From Sporolactobacillus terrae DSM 11697 (GTDB lineage Bacteria > Bacillota > Bacilli > Bacillales > Sporolactobacillaceae), in assembly GCF_000648615.1 (NCBI RefSeq), contig NZ_JFZC01000089.1:1-64000 (forward strand): 64,000 nucleotides of DNA, given 5' to 3'. Position 1 is the stretch's first letter. The number at the start of each line of letters is the position of its first letter. Below are positions 37,318 to 46,004 of the stretch, in pieces. The position numbers and the translations under genes were made by a program. The notes beneath the pieces were generated by a model. It worked only from the letters and a program-made list of their open reading frames with translations. It ran no database searches and was not told the origin of the DNA.

Positions 37318-37902
37318 ATGCGAGTGATTTCAGGAGAAAACAAAGGACGACGGCTGAAAGCTGTGAATGGGCGAATGACACGCCCGACGACGGATAAAGT
37401 AAAAGAAACGATTTTTAATATGATTGGTCCTTTCTTTGATGGAGGTGCTGTTCTTGATCTCTATGGAGGAAGCGGGGCTCTGGGCATTGAGGCACTCAGT
37501 CGCGGTGCGCGTGCGGCAGTTTTTGTTGACCGGGCGGGAGCAGCATGTCAGACGATTCGTGAAAACATCGCGCTATGCCGCTGTGAGAATCGTTCGAAAG
37601 TGCTTAAACTTGATGCAACACGTGCTCTGGAGCAGCTAAGCAATGATCAAATGAGATTTGATTTGGTTTTTTTAGATCCTCCTTATGCAAAGCAACACAT
37701 TCGATTGGACATCGAAACACTCATTGAAAAGGATTTGCTGGCTGACCATGCGGTTGTTGTTGCAGAGCATGAAACGGGAATTGAGCTTCCTGAATTTTTT
37801 CATGAACGGCTAAGTCGGGAAAAATATCGAACCTATCAGGGGCAAACGGCAGTATCGATCTATATCTGCCGATCTGAAAAGGGAAGTGTTTCGGGTGAGT
37901 GA
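37318..37902 (+). CDS. rsmD: 16S rRNA (guanine-966-N2)-methyltransferase RsmD
   Basis: 194 residues from ATG 37318, after GGAGGG; the frame is open from 37195 but that part is unlike the family. [16 protein letters not shown] at the start, [16 protein letters not shown], the SAM-binding [20 protein letters not shown] (about residues 45-65) and the catalytic LVFLDPPYA (about 120) identify RsmD (YlbH). It overlaps coaD by 8 bases, a coupling conserved in Firmicutes. Confidence 0.95.
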   Translation: MRVISGENKGRRLKAVNGRMTRPTTDKVKETIFNMIGPFFDGGAVLDLYGGSGALGIEALSRGARAAVFVDRAGAACQTIRENIALCRCENRSKVLKLDATRALEQLSNDQMRFDLVFLDPPYAKQHIRLDIETLIEKDLLADHAVVVAEHETGIELPEFFHERLSREKYRTYQGQTAVSIYICRSEKGSVSGE

Positions 37903-38395
37903 ACGAATTGCGGTTTATCCGGGCAGTTTTGATCCGGTGACCTATGGACATTTAGATATTCTCAAACGCGGGCTTACGGTTTTTGACCATGTCATTATTG
38001 CTGTACTGAATAATGCGTCTAAGCACCCGCTCTTTACGGTTGAGGAACGTGTCGACATGCTCAAGAAAGCTACAGCGCATTTGGATTCGGTGACGGTTGA
38101 TTCTTTCGAAGGTCTCCTTGTGGATTATGTACAAAAGAAAAAGGTCAGCGTTGTGTTGAGAGGGCTGCGCGCCATTTCCGACTTTGAATATGAACTGCAA
38201 ATTGCCTCAATTAATAAACATTTGAACCCGAAAATTGAAACCTGTTTTATGATGACGAGTAATCGGTATTCTTTTCTGAGTTCAAGTATGGTTAAAGAAG
38301 CTGCAATGTACCATGGATCGGTTCATGAACTCGTACCCGCTCAGGTGGAGCAAGCGTTAGAAGCAAAGTTCAGCAGCGGCAGGTCATCCATTTAA
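37895..38395 (+). CDS. coaD: Phosphopantetheine adenylyltransferase CoaD
   Basis: 166 residues from GTG 37895, 8 bases after AAGGGAAG; GTG 37886 touches that site. [14 protein letters not shown] (about residues 10-23) is the nucleotidyltransferase TxGH motif, [16 protein letters not shown] (about 90-105) and [13 protein letters not shown] (about 124-136) complete the active site. It makes dephospho-CoA from 4'-phosphopantetheine and ATP. Its 3' end overlaps ylbJ on the other strand by 12 bases. Confidence 0.96.
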   Translation: MSERIAVYPGSFDPVTYGHLDILKRGLTVFDHVIIAVLNNASKHPLFTVEERVDMLKKATAHLDSVTVDSFEGLLVDYVQKKKVSVVLRGLRAISDFEYELQIASINKHLNPKIETCFMMTSNRYSFLSSSMVKEAAMYHGSVHELVPAQVEQALEAKFSSGRSSI

Positions 38396-39586
38396 ATGAT
38401 GACTGTGTGAACAAACCCTGTGCAACTGGAGCACGATAAAGATAATGAGCATAACGAATGTAAGCGTCGGTCCCCAAACAACTGCGTGGTGTGTCAGAGC
38501 ACTTACGTTCTGACTGAACGCGGTTGTTGTTTCAATGCCGCTGCTTGTAGGGAATACGTGAAAGAGAAAGAATGCAGCGATGGATGAATAGATCATTTGC
38601 AGGATGCGTCCTATTAAGAACAGACGAGAACGGAGTCCTGCTTGAGAAAGAATACTGACTGCTTGGGCTTGAATGGAAAAGCCGCAAAAGCCAAGCAAGC
38701 CAGAAACAACGACAACTTGTTCAATGAGCGGCACCGATGTTAACTCGGCAACCGATTTGTCGCCGATTGTCAATTCGAAAAGCCCCGGAATCACCGCTGA
38801 ACCAAGCTCGGGTGAAAAGCCAATCCATTTGAAACATATGCTGAGGACTTCTCCCAAGAGGTTGATTGCACCAATGTTGAGGAATAATTGATACAACATT
38901 GAAAAAAGAGCGATGAAACCACCGATGGCAAGCAGTGTCGAAACGGATGATACGACGGCATCGCCTATTTTTTTCCCGAACGGCTGATTGCGCGCAAGAC
39001 GTTCTTGGTGCATACGCTCAAGTGCATATACAAATCGTGAGCGGACCTGGATGGTACTTGTCTTTTTTTTGCTTTTACTGAAGAAGCGCATGGTTAAACC
39101 GACACAAAGATTGCCAAGATAATGGGAAAGCGCGAAAATAATCCCAAGTGAGGCTTGGTGAAAGAACTGAACAGCGGTAACACTAAAAATAAAGAGCGGG
39201 TTGCTGAAATTTGTGAAGCTCGCCAACCGTTCTGCTTCGGATTTGGTTAGTTTCTTGTCTTTATAAAGGTCGGCTGTGATGCGTGCGCCAGCAGGGAAGC
39301 CAGAGACAACTCCCATCATTAAAACAAACCCGCCGATTCCCGGTAAGCGAAAAATCGGCCGCATCAGTGGTTCCATCAAAATACCGGCAAAATTGACAAC
39401 ACCGAAACTGATCATCAATTCTGCAAGCACAAAGAATGGGAATAATGCCGGAAATACTTGGTTCCACCAAATGGTTAATCCCTTGATCGAACCGCCGACA
39501 GCAACTTCGGGATAGCAAACCATAAGTGCGACAAGGGAAACTGAGCCGGTCGCAAGCAAATAAGTAAATGTTTTTGATTGATTCAT
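38384..39586 (-). CDS. ylbJ: Sporulation integral membrane protein YlbJ
   Basis: 400 residues with about eight to ten membrane segments; nucleoside-transporter-gate-like blocks [45 protein letters not shown] and [15 protein letters not shown] are characteristic of YlbJ/SpoIIIA-associated Gate proteins. In B. subtilis ylbJ is transcribed by sigma-E and is needed for heat-resistant spores. It is convergent with coaD, with overlapping coding ends and no terminator. ylbK, its usual neighbour, is absent. Confidence 0.9.
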   Translation of the reverse strand: MNQSKTFTYLLATGSVSLVALMVCYPEVAVGGSIKGLTIWWNQVFPALFPFFVLAELMISFGVVNFAGILMEPLMRPIFRLPGIGGFVLMMGVVSGFPAGARITADLYKDKKLTKSEAERLASFTNFSNPLFIFSVTAVQFFHQASLGIIFALSHYLGNLCVGLTMRFFSKSKKKTSTIQVRSRFVYALERMHQERLARNQPFGKKIGDAVVSSVSTLLAIGGFIALFSMLYQLFLNIGAINLLGEVLSICFKWIGFSPELGSAVIPGLFELTIGDKSVAELTSVPLIEQVVVVSGLLGFCGFSIQAQAVSILSQAGLRSRLFLIGRILQMIYSSIAAFFLFHVFPTSSGIETTTAFSQNVSALTHHAVVWGPTLTFVMLIIFIVLQLHRVCSHSHHLNG

Positions 39587-39767
39587 TGATTGGGTTCACC
39601 TGCAATTTTCAGCGTATCTATGACTTGTCCGTTATGACACTAACTATACGTTTCGATCTTCGCTGATAGACCAATCGATGATCAAAAATAAATAAGCGCA
39701 TACTACATATAATCACAAAGGTGATTCTCTCAATCGAAATTTTGTAACTGAAGGAGGCGGCGTTTTT

Positions 39768-40781
39768 TTGCGGAGAAGAGTGATAAAGTGGACCTTGATC
39801 ATTGCTGCTGTTGTGCTCCTCGGGCTTAACTTTGTCAGTACGCCTTATTATGTGCAACGTCCGGGAAAAGCAGAATCAATGGCGAAAATGGTTCAGGTGA
39901 CCGGAGCAAAAAAAGTTGACGGAGCCTACCGTCTTGTCTATATCTATTTAGGAAAAGCGAATATTTACCAATACTTATGGGCGAAATTCGATCGGAATAA
40001 ATACACAACGTTGGTTAAAGAAAATCAGGTTAAAATGCCTGAAGAGGATGAGCAGGATTATAATTTGCGTCAGCAAAACTATATGAGCAGTGCCCAGCAG
40101 TCAGCAGCCTATGTTGCTTACAAAGCTGCGGGCAAGGCGCCGAAATTAACGGAAGCCGGAGTACTCGTCCTCGGTGTCATGCAAGGGATGCCAAGCAGCA
40201 AAGTGCTTAAGACAGGGGATCTGATTACAGGGGTAGACGGTCAAACCATTAAAACTGTGCAGGATATGGATCGCGTAATAAAGATGAAGAAGCTTGGCGA
40301 CACCTATCGAGTGACGCTAATGCGCGGTCATCGAGTCAGGAACGTAACCGTAAGATCTGCACCATTCCCAAAACAATATGTTGGGGCAGGCAGAGGCTGG
40401 GGGATTGGAATCTACCAAGATAATCATGTCAAAGTTCAGGTGAGTCCTAAAGTAAACTTCGACATAGAAAATATTGGCGGACCTTCTGCCGGGCTGATGA
40501 TGACACTGGAAGTATACGATCAGTTGGTCCCGGAAAACCTTGCAAGAGGAAGAGACATTGCTGGCACCGGAACAATTGGCTTAAACGGCCAAGTCGGACC
40601 CATTGGAGGGATTGCTGAGAAAGTAGTCGGGGCGTCCAGATCGGGTGCGGATATCTTTTTTGCCCCTGCGGCCGATCATGAATATGAGACTGCTCGGAAG
40701 ACGGCAAAAGATATCCATACAAGAATGAAAATTGTAAAGGTCGCGACATTTAAAGAAGCCATTGAGTATCTGGAACAATGA
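39768..40781 (+). CDS. ylbL: YlbL, membrane-anchored Lon-like protease with PDZ domain
   Basis: 337 residues from TTG 39768, after GGAGGCGG. An N-terminal membrane anchor (residues about 7-25), a region with YVQRPGKAESM, a PDZ domain at about 125-195 (GVLVLGVMQGMPSSKVLKTGDLITGVDG) and an S16 Lon-type domain. The catalytic dyad is visible: Ser240 in GGPSAGLMM and Lys285 in GGIAEKVVGA. In B. subtilis YlbL helps to degrade the division inhibitor YneA after DNA damage. It faces the division genes of this window, but there is no operon link. Confidence 0.93.
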   Translation: MRRRVIKWTLIIAAVVLLGLNFVSTPYYVQRPGKAESMAKMVQVTGAKKVDGAYRLVYIYLGKANIYQYLWAKFDRNKYTTLVKENQVKMPEEDEQDYNLRQQNYMSSAQQSAAYVAYKAAGKAPKLTEAGVLVLGVMQGMPSSKVLKTGDLITGVDGQTIKTVQDMDRVIKMKKLGDTYRVTLMRGHRVRNVTVRSAPFPKQYVGAGRGWGIGIYQDNHVKVQVSPKVNFDIENIGGPSAGLMMTLEVYDQLVPENLARGRDIAGTGTIGLNGQVGPIGGIAEKVVGASRSGADIFFAPAADHEYETARKTAKDIHTRMKIVKVATFKEAIEYLEQ

Positions 40782-40796
40782 CGCATATATGATTGA

Positions 40797-40832
40797 AACA
40801 GGACGATTTACTCATTGAGAAATCGTCCTGTT
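40797..40832. terminator. Hairpin between ylbL and tmcAL
   Basis: AACAGGACGATTT (40797-40809) pairs with AAATCGTCCTGTT (40820-40832). It includes the tmcAL stop codon. T runs on either side are weak, so it may terminate inefficiently for both converging genes. Confidence 0.6.
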
Positions 40833-42052
40833 GTTTCATCATAGCGAAACGGAGGATGTCCTGTTTCACTGTAGGTTGTCTTTGTCGGGTCTTTAATCGT
40901 TAAGAAATCGTAAATCTGAGCTGCTTTGAGATCGAGTTCTACCATATCTGAACGGTGATTGCGGATTTTGGAAAGAATTGGAACCGAGATCTTCTTTCGA
41001 ATCTTCGCCAGATATGCTTGTCCGACGCTGTTCATTCCAAGCAGACGGATCGCATCGGGCTCACTTTCTAGAGCAAGTGAAATCGCCTGCTTTTTCAGTG
41101 TATCCGTCAAAATATGTGCCGAGAGACGTTGCAGACGCGCCCATGTATACCGCTTTGTTTTAACTGCCGAGATAAACGCTTGAAAAGAGTGTGCATGACG
41201 AATTTGCGACTGCAAACGATGTTCAATGCCTTCTTCCATTTCATAAATAGCGTGAAGCCGCTCTTTGTCTGAGGAGATCAATTTATATTTCAAATAGGGA
41301 AAGAAGCGTTCCCAAGTTCCGTAGTCTTGCTCGCGATGAGCCAATTCTAGTTGATCTGCAACAAAATCAGGTACTTTATCGCTAATCGATTGTATTGATT
41401 GTTGCTCAAGATGGCTGCGGATGCTTGATGCGCTGGCTATAGCATTCGCTTGATCCCAGCTCTGATCGTTGTGCTGTGCTTGACGTCTCGGAATGGTGTA
41501 CGGTATTATCGTACTGTTTCGCTGCCGAATGGCTCTGATGTATTGAAAACCAAGGCTGTTATTCGGTTTTGCTAAATCGACGAGATCAATTGATTTGTCA
41601 GTGGCTATAGCTCGATAAGCAGCTGCATGGGCATTTGGGTAACTCAATCCCTGTTTCATCGATTCATTTAATTTCGTGTCATAGTCTGTTTGATGTTGTT
41701 CAATCAGCGAAAGGGTATTCATAAAAGGCGCAATTTTTCCATCTTCGCTGCTAAAGAGTAAAGCATTTACGCCGAGCCGATCCAGAATGGCGACTGCGCC
41801 TCGAGCAAAAACATCCGCCTTACCGACTGCATAGACATAAGGAAGTTCAACGATAAGATCTGCACCTGCTTGAAGTGCCATTTGTGTGCGTCGCCATTTT
41901 GAAACAAGTGCCGGTTCGCCTCTTTGTACGAAATCCCCGCTCATGACGACAATGACAACATCAGGATGCAGTTGTTTCTTTAGTGTGTCAAGCTGATAGT
42001 GGTGTCCATTATGAAATGGGTTATATTCGGCGATAATTCCGGCAATAATCAT
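40808..42052 (-). CDS. tmcAL: tRNA(Met) cytidine acetate ligase TmcAL
   Basis: 414 residues. The nucleotidyltransferase-like N terminus GIIAEYNPFHNGHHYQLDTLKK (with HxGH-type NGHH) is followed by VVMSGDFVQRGEPALVSKWRR, ADLIVELPYVYAVGKADVFARGAV and NNSLGFQYIRAI. These define TmcAL (YlbM, formerly DUF795), which uses acetate and ATP to acetylate the wobble cytidine of elongator tRNA-Met. It is divergent from ylbN, as in B. subtilis. Confidence 0.95.
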   Translation of the reverse strand: MIIAGIIAEYNPFHNGHHYQLDTLKKQLHPDVVIVVMSGDFVQRGEPALVSKWRRTQMALQAGADLIVELPYVYAVGKADVFARGAVAILDRLGVNALLFSSEDGKIAPFMNTLSLIEQHQTDYDTKLNESMKQGLSYPNAHAAAYRAIATDKSIDLVDLAKPNNSLGFQYIRAIRQRNSTIIPYTIPRRQAQHNDQSWDQANAIASASSIRSHLEQQSIQSISDKVPDFVADQLELAHREQDYGTWERFFPYLKYKLISSDKERLHAIYEMEEGIEHRLQSQIRHAHSFQAFISAVKTKRYTWARLQRLSAHILTDTLKKQAISLALESEPDAIRLLGMNSVGQAYLAKIRKKISVPILSKIRNHRSDMVELDLKAAQIYDFLTIKDPTKTTYSETGHPPFRYDETTGRFLNE

Positions 42053-42233
42053 TATGCGTTCATCCTTTTTGAAATCAAGATCATGAATGTTCCCATTTTA
42101 TCATAATCATCGAATAAAAGAGAAATTGCTCTGGGTCCGCTTATTATGATAATCTTAACTAAGGCAGCTCGGCGGATTGACATTCTATTATGCGGGGCTT
42201 ATAATAACATTTGTTGTCTAGAGGTGGTTCAGT

Positions 42234-42749
42234 ATGTCTTTAACATGGTCCGTTCCTGATCTGATGCAGTATCGAGATGAGGGACTGAGTTTTAACAAAG
42301 AAGTTGTATTACCTCTGGAATTGTTTCGCTCGGATCCTGAAATACGAAGCATATCACCTGTTGAGGTTAAGGGTGTCGTTGAATTTTCAAAACGATCATT
42401 GACCTTCCATCTGCGGTTATCGGGAACGATGGTGCTCCCATGTGCCATGACGTTGGAGGATGTTGATTATCCCTTTCAAATCAATAGCGCCGAAACATTT
42501 TTATTAACGGCGGGGAATGCAAGCGAAGATGAGGGAGAATTTGTCCATACCATTGAGAATGAACAAATTGATTTAACCCCTTATCTCGTTGAAGCAATTA
42601 TGGTTGAGAAACCAATGCGAGTAGTCAGTGAAAAAGCGCGTGCTCAGGATCATCTCTCCGGGAATGACTGGGCGCTTGTTGATGAGGAAACGTCGAAGCA
42701 CCAGATTGATCCAAGGTTGGAAAAACTGAAAAAGTTTTTTGACGATTAA
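42234..42749 (+). CDS. ylbN: DUF177/YceD family protein YlbN
   Basis: 171 residues. SPVEVKGVVEFSKRSLTFHLRLSGTMVLPCAMTLEDVDYPFQI and the acidic C-terminal part LTPYLVEAIMVEKPMR and DPRLEKLKKFFDD are the DUF177 pattern. The gene is joined to rpmF across bacteria and is linked to 23S rRNA/ribosome assembly. The family zinc-binding Cys residues are reduced to one visible Cys here. It lies 24 bases before rpmF. Confidence 0.9.
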   Translation: MSLTWSVPDLMQYRDEGLSFNKEVVLPLELFRSDPEIRSISPVEVKGVVEFSKRSLTFHLRLSGTMVLPCAMTLEDVDYPFQINSAETFLLTAGNASEDEGEFVHTIENEQIDLTPYLVEAIMVEKPMRVVSEKARAQDHLSGNDWALVDEETSKHQIDPRLEKLKKFFDD

Positions 42750-42773
42750 TTAGTGTCTGAGGAGGTGTCATCC

Positions 42774-42947
42774 ATGGCAGTACCAAAAAGAAGAACGTCT
42801 ACTACACGCAAAAACAAGCGTCGTACACATTTTAAACTGGCCGTTCCAGGCATGGTAAAGTGTGACAACTGTGGTGAATATAAATTAGCTCACCGTGTGT
42901 GCCCGTCATGCGGCTCATATAAAGGTGAAGAAGTCGTAGAGAAATAA
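42774..42947 (+). CDS. rpmF: 50S ribosomal protein L32
   Basis: 57 residues from ATG 42774, after GAGGAGGTG; upstream in-frame codons precede that site. [22 protein letters not shown] at the start is basic and typical, and the four-cysteine zinc ribbon is complete (CDNC and CPSC). Cysteine-containing (zinc-bound) form. Co-transcribed with ylbN and followed by a terminator. Confidence 0.97.
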   Translation: MAVPKRRTSTTRKNKRRTHFKLAVPGMVKCDNCGEYKLAHRVCPSCGSYKGEEVVEK

Positions 42948-42961
42948 TTTCTATTCATGCG

Positions 42962-42984
42962 AGGAGCCCAAGCGGCTCTTTTTT
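42962..42984 (+). terminator. Intrinsic terminator of ylbN-rpmF
   Basis: GAGCC (42964-42968) pairs with GGCTC (42974-42978), extended by two weaker pairs, then TTTTTT. Confidence 0.7.
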
Positions 42985-43040
42985 CGTTGGAAAAACAAAA
43001 GTCAAAACGTGCAGACAATGAAAAGCGTTTGCGAGCATTT

Positions 43041-43112
43041 TGAGGCGAGCTGCCCCCGTACTGCCCGCAGCAAGCGAGCAGCTGGGGCGCCCGTCAGGTA
43101 CAAAATTGATGG
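43041..43112. repeat. Dispersed intergenic repeat R1, copy 2
   Basis: Shares GCAAGCGAGCAGCT and GCCCGTCAGGTACAA with copy 1 (2251-2329), with the same spacing. The left part is more diverged. It lies between two terminators, in the rpmF-gerR gap. Confidence 0.6.
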
Positions 43113-43135
43113 TTAAAAACTGCATACAGAGCAAT

Positions 43136-43163
43136 AACCGGGCACTTTTTGCCCGGTTTTTTC
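43136..43163 (+). terminator. Second terminator in the rpmF-gerR gap
   Basis: AACCGGGC (43136-43143) pairs with GCCCGGTT (43151-43158), then TTTT. Nearly identical to the terminator at 80-106; no gene ends directly before it, so it may have travelled with the neighbouring R1 repeat. Confidence 0.7.
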
Positions 43164-43287
43164 TACCCTTTTTTATCGCTTGTCTCAAAAGAAAAAAGCC
43201 GGTTTTCTTCTACCGATCCTATCAACAGCATAAGGTATAAAACAAGAGCACAGCTCAAACAAGATTTAAGAGAAAAGAGGGAAGAGA

Positions 43288-43833
43288 ATGCCATCGATAA
43301 GACAAGACGCGTGGATGCATGCAGAAGATGTCAAACTTGCAGAAATCATTCTGCGCCATATTAAAGAAGGCAGCACACAACTTGCCGGATTTGCCGAGGC
43401 CGGAAGCATACTCTCTCGTACGCCGGCAGCCTGCGGCTTTCGTTGGAATTCATCGATTCGCAAGTTATATGAGCAAGAATTGCAGGAAGCAAAAGCCATC
43501 CGCAAAGCGCGCAAAAAAAAGAAGAAAAAGGGAGATTTAGAATCTCAGCCACTTAAGGATCCGTTTGCCGAAATACCGGAACAGAAGCGGCACATTTCTG
43601 AATCGGAAATCGATCAATTAATCCGTTTTCTTACTGATTTAAAGGAACAGTCAAGTGATGTTGATGTTGAGGAAGAGGAAAAGCTGCTTCGCGAAAAGCA
43701 GCAGCTGGAATCTGCCTATCAGCAGTTAAAAAGTGATTATACAGTTATGAAACAAAATTATGAATCACTGCTTAATGTATTCAAAGTTGTTGATCAGGCA
43801 AGGAAGGAAATTCCAGCGATCAAAGAATCTTGA
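43288..43833 (+). CDS. gerR: GerR/RsfA-family sporulation transcription factor
   Basis: 181 residues. The N-terminal Myb/SANT-like DNA-binding domain (RQDAWMHAEDVKLAEIILRHIKEGSTQLAGFAEAGSILSRTPAACGFRWNSSIR, residues about 5-58) is followed by a run of Lys and Arg, an acidic linker and a C-terminal coiled coil (about 125-170). This is the RsfA family; the location after rpmF is that of B. subtilis ylbO (gerR), a sigma-E-dependent regulator of mother-cell genes. The paralogue RsfA acts in the forespore. The long basic stretch KKKKKK follows the DNA-binding domain. Confidence 0.85.
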   Translation: MPSIRQDAWMHAEDVKLAEIILRHIKEGSTQLAGFAEAGSILSRTPAACGFRWNSSIRKLYEQELQEAKAIRKARKKKKKKGDLESQPLKDPFAEIPEQKRHISESEIDQLIRFLTDLKEQSSDVDVEEEEKLLREKQQLESAYQQLKSDYTVMKQNYESLLNVFKVVDQARKEIPAIKES

Positions 43834-43924
43834 AAGCCGCCCCATTAAAGAATCATGCTGATGGTTTGGGACTTCCGTTGCAGGGGACGCGATGCATGAT
43901 GTTAGACTCGCGTACAAGCGTTCA

Positions 43925-43957
43925 GATCGGGTTTCTTGTTAAACCTGATCTTTTTTT
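43925..43957 (+). terminator. Intrinsic terminator after gerR
   Basis: GATCGGGTTT (43925-43934) pairs with AAACCTGATC (43941-43950) with one G-U pair, then seven T. Confidence 0.8.
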
Positions 43958-44033
43958 ATACATAGTAAACAACTTTTAAAAGTTAAGCGGCGCAAATGCG
44001 GGTCCCTGAGGAGCGACTCTGGATCAGCCGCGG

Positions 44034-44075
44034 TCACGCCCTGTACCCAACGCGAAAGCCACCGGTCTGCAGAAG
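44034..44075. repeat. Dispersed intergenic repeat R2, copy near mraZ
   Basis: TCACGCCCTGTACCCAACGC followed by GAAAGCCACCGGTCTGCAGAAG aligns base for base with 61217-61259, with about nine differences and one length change. Confidence 0.55.
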
Positions 44076-44149
44076 TAAGGGGCGGACAAGCCCGGTTTTT
44101 CTTATTTGGGAAGGATTACAACCCTAATTAAGCGAATATAAAAAATAAA

Positions 44150-44179
44150 GTGGTGGAAAGTGGGGGAATGTGGTAAAGT
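44150..44179 (+). promoter_or_regulatory. MraZ operator: three direct repeats with 10-bp period
   Basis: GTGGTGGAAA, GTGGGGGAAT and GTGGTAAAGT stand in tandem, 25 bases before the mraZ start. MraZ proteins bind tandem GTGG/TGGG-type repeats spaced one helical turn apart in their own promoter, so this is the expected autoregulatory site of the division cluster. Confidence 0.75.
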
Positions 44180-44204
44180 AAAAACAAAAGAGGGGGCGGC
44201 TCTA

Positions 44205-44636
44205 TTGTTTATGGGAGAATTCAATCACAACATAGACACAAAAGGCCGTCTCATCATTCCAGCAAAATTTCGCGATGAACTCGGGGACTCTTTTGTCATC
44301 ACACGTGGCCTTGATCAGTGTCTTTTTGTTTATCCAATGAATGAATGGCACAGAATAGAAGAAAAACTTAAGGCACTTCCTTTTACAAAAAAAGATGCAC
44401 GTGCATTCACGCGTTTCTTTTTTTCGGGAGCCAGTGAAAGCGCGTTGGACAAGCAGGGTCGGGTATCAATCGGCAACAGTCTCCGTGAGTATGCGAAATT
44501 AGTGAAAGATTGTGTGGTCATCGGTGTATCGACGCGTCTTGAGATTTGGGATCAAGAAACGTGGAGCCGCTATTTCGCACAATCTGAAGAATCCTTCAAT
44601 GACATCTCGGAGAGCTTGCTTGATTTGGACCTCTAA
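44205..44636 (+). CDS. mraZ: Transcriptional regulator MraZ
   Basis: 143 residues from TTG 44205, 8 bases after AGAGGGGG, matching the family N terminus MFMGEF; the frame is open further upstream through the operator repeats. Two SpoVT/AbrB-like swapped-hairpin domains, each with a DxKGR motif: [16 protein letters not shown] (about residue 10-25) and [18 protein letters not shown] (about 82-99). MraZ forms a ring-shaped oligomer and represses the mra/dcw operon by binding the tandem repeats upstream. First gene of the cluster. Confidence 0.95.
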   Translation: MFMGEFNHNIDTKGRLIIPAKFRDELGDSFVITRGLDQCLFVYPMNEWHRIEEKLKALPFTKKDARAFTRFFFSGASESALDKQGRVSIGNSLREYAKLVKDCVVIGVSTRLEIWDQETWSRYFAQSEESFNDISESLLDLDL

Positions 44637-44680
44637 GGGCAATGAACTGCTTGTGTTCTTTGAGATAGGAGTCGGTAGCA

Positions 44681-45637
44681 GTGTTTGAACATAGAACAGT
44701 ATTGAAGAATGAAGCAGTTAACGAACTGAATGTGAATCCAAATGGAATTTATGTGGATTGTACGCTTGGCGGCGGCGGACACAGCGAAGCGATTGCTTCG
44801 CAGCTTGATCAAGGCCGTCTCTACGCATTTGATCAAGATGATGAGGCGCTTCAAGCTGCCTCCGAACGCTTGAAGCCCTTCGCAGAAAAAATCACGTTTA
44901 TCAAATCGAACTTTAGACATTTAGAACAAGAACTTCATCAGCATGGTGTGTTGGAAGTAGACGGCATACTGTTTGATCTGGGCGTATCCTCACCGCAATT
45001 TGACCACGCAAATCGTGGTTTCAGCTATCAGCACAATGGACCGCTTGATATGCGCATGGATCGATCACAGCCCTTAACGGCGGCAGTTATTGTCAATGAA
45101 TGGCCATTTGAGCAATTGTCTCGAATTTTCTTCTTGTATGGGGAAGAGCGGTTCTCAAAAGCAATTGCACGAAAAATTGAGAAAGTACGTATGCAGCACC
45201 CGATCGAGACAACCGAGCAGCTGACGGAACTGATTAAAGAAGCGATTCCTGCACCGGCACGCAGAAAAGGCGGCCACCCGGCAAAACGTGTCTTTCAAGC
45301 CTTGCGCATTGCCGTCAATGATGAGTTGGGAAGCTTTGACGAAGCCCTGACTCAGTCGCTCCGCATGGTGAAAATTGGCGGGAGAATTGCGGTGATCAGC
45401 TTTCAATCACTTGAGGACAAACTGTGCAAACAGTTTTTCAAAAAATACAGCGATCCCCCGGAATTGCCGCCCGGGTTGCCAGTTGTACCGAAAACTTTTT
45501 TACCAGTTTTGAAAAAAGTGAGCAGAAAACCGATAATACCTTCACAGAAAGAAGTTTTAGAAAATCGTCGATCACATTCCGCAAAGCTAAGAGTTGCAGA
45601 AAAAATCAGATCTATTGAGGAGGATGAGGAGCAATGA
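44681..45637 (+). CDS. rsmH: 16S rRNA (cytosine-1402-N4)-methyltransferase RsmH
   Basis: 318 residues from GTG 44681, after AGGAG at slightly long spacing. [14 protein letters not shown] (about residues 25-38) binds [22 protein letters not shown] and [18 protein letters not shown] are RsmH (MraW) signatures. It methylates C1402 of 16S rRNA with RsmI. Its stop overlaps the ftsL start as ATGA. Confidence 0.96.
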   Translation: MFEHRTVLKNEAVNELNVNPNGIYVDCTLGGGGHSEAIASQLDQGRLYAFDQDDEALQAASERLKPFAEKITFIKSNFRHLEQELHQHGVLEVDGILFDLGVSSPQFDHANRGFSYQHNGPLDMRMDRSQPLTAAVIVNEWPFEQLSRIFFLYGEERFSKAIARKIEKVRMQHPIETTEQLTELIKEAIPAPARRKGGHPAKRVFQALRIAVNDELGSFDEALTQSLRMVKIGGRIAVISFQSLEDKLCKQFFKKYSDPPELPPGLPVVPKTFLPVLKKVSRKPIIPSQKEVLENRRSHSAKLRVAEKIRSIEEDEEQ

Positions 45638-45990
45638 ATCTCAGTCAGCAAGCGTATAAAGTACAAAGGCAGGAGTATGTTGAAGCGGCACCGCGCCAGA
45701 GACAAGTTGTCATTACCCGGCGCGTGACGAAGGGTGAGAAAGCGCTGTGGGCGATGGCCGGTATCATGATCTTTGCTATGGCACTACTGCTCGTTGCGAA
45801 TCAAGCAAAATTGTACATCGCATCAAAAGATGTTGCTTCTCTCCAATCGAAAATTGATGAACAAGCAAAAGTGACCCAGCAATTGAAAGCAGAATCGGAC
45901 AGCTTAAGTTCGCCGGAACGCATTGTTCGATTTGCGGAAAAGGAACTTGGGTTAAAACTGGACATTGAAAACGTCAAAGTACTTCCTTAA
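45634..45990 (+). CDS. ftsL: Cell division protein FtsL
   Basis: 118 residues. A basic N-terminal cytosolic part, one membrane helix ([22 protein letters not shown], about residues 37-58) and an extracellular coiled coil ([23 protein letters not shown]) ending in the typical [22 protein letters not shown]. With DivIC and DivIB it forms the division scaffold and activates the FtsW-PBP2B synthase. Location between rsmH and pbpB is diagnostic. Confidence 0.93.
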   Translation: MNLSQQAYKVQRQEYVEAAPRQRQVVITRRVTKGEKALWAMAGIMIFAMALLLVANQAKLYIASKDVASLQSKIDEQAKVTQQLKAESDSLSSPERIVRFAEKELGLKLDIENVKVLP

Positions 45991-46004
45991 GGTGGTTTGC
46001 TCCC

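Larger units (their letters stand above)
43834..44149. other. Intergenic stretch before the division cluster
   Basis: Holds the gerR terminator (43925-43957), a copy of repeat R2 (44034-44075) and a GC-rich piece 43998-44034 resembling 2189-2216. ylbP, panE and bshC, which lie here in B. subtilis, are absent. Confidence 0.6.
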
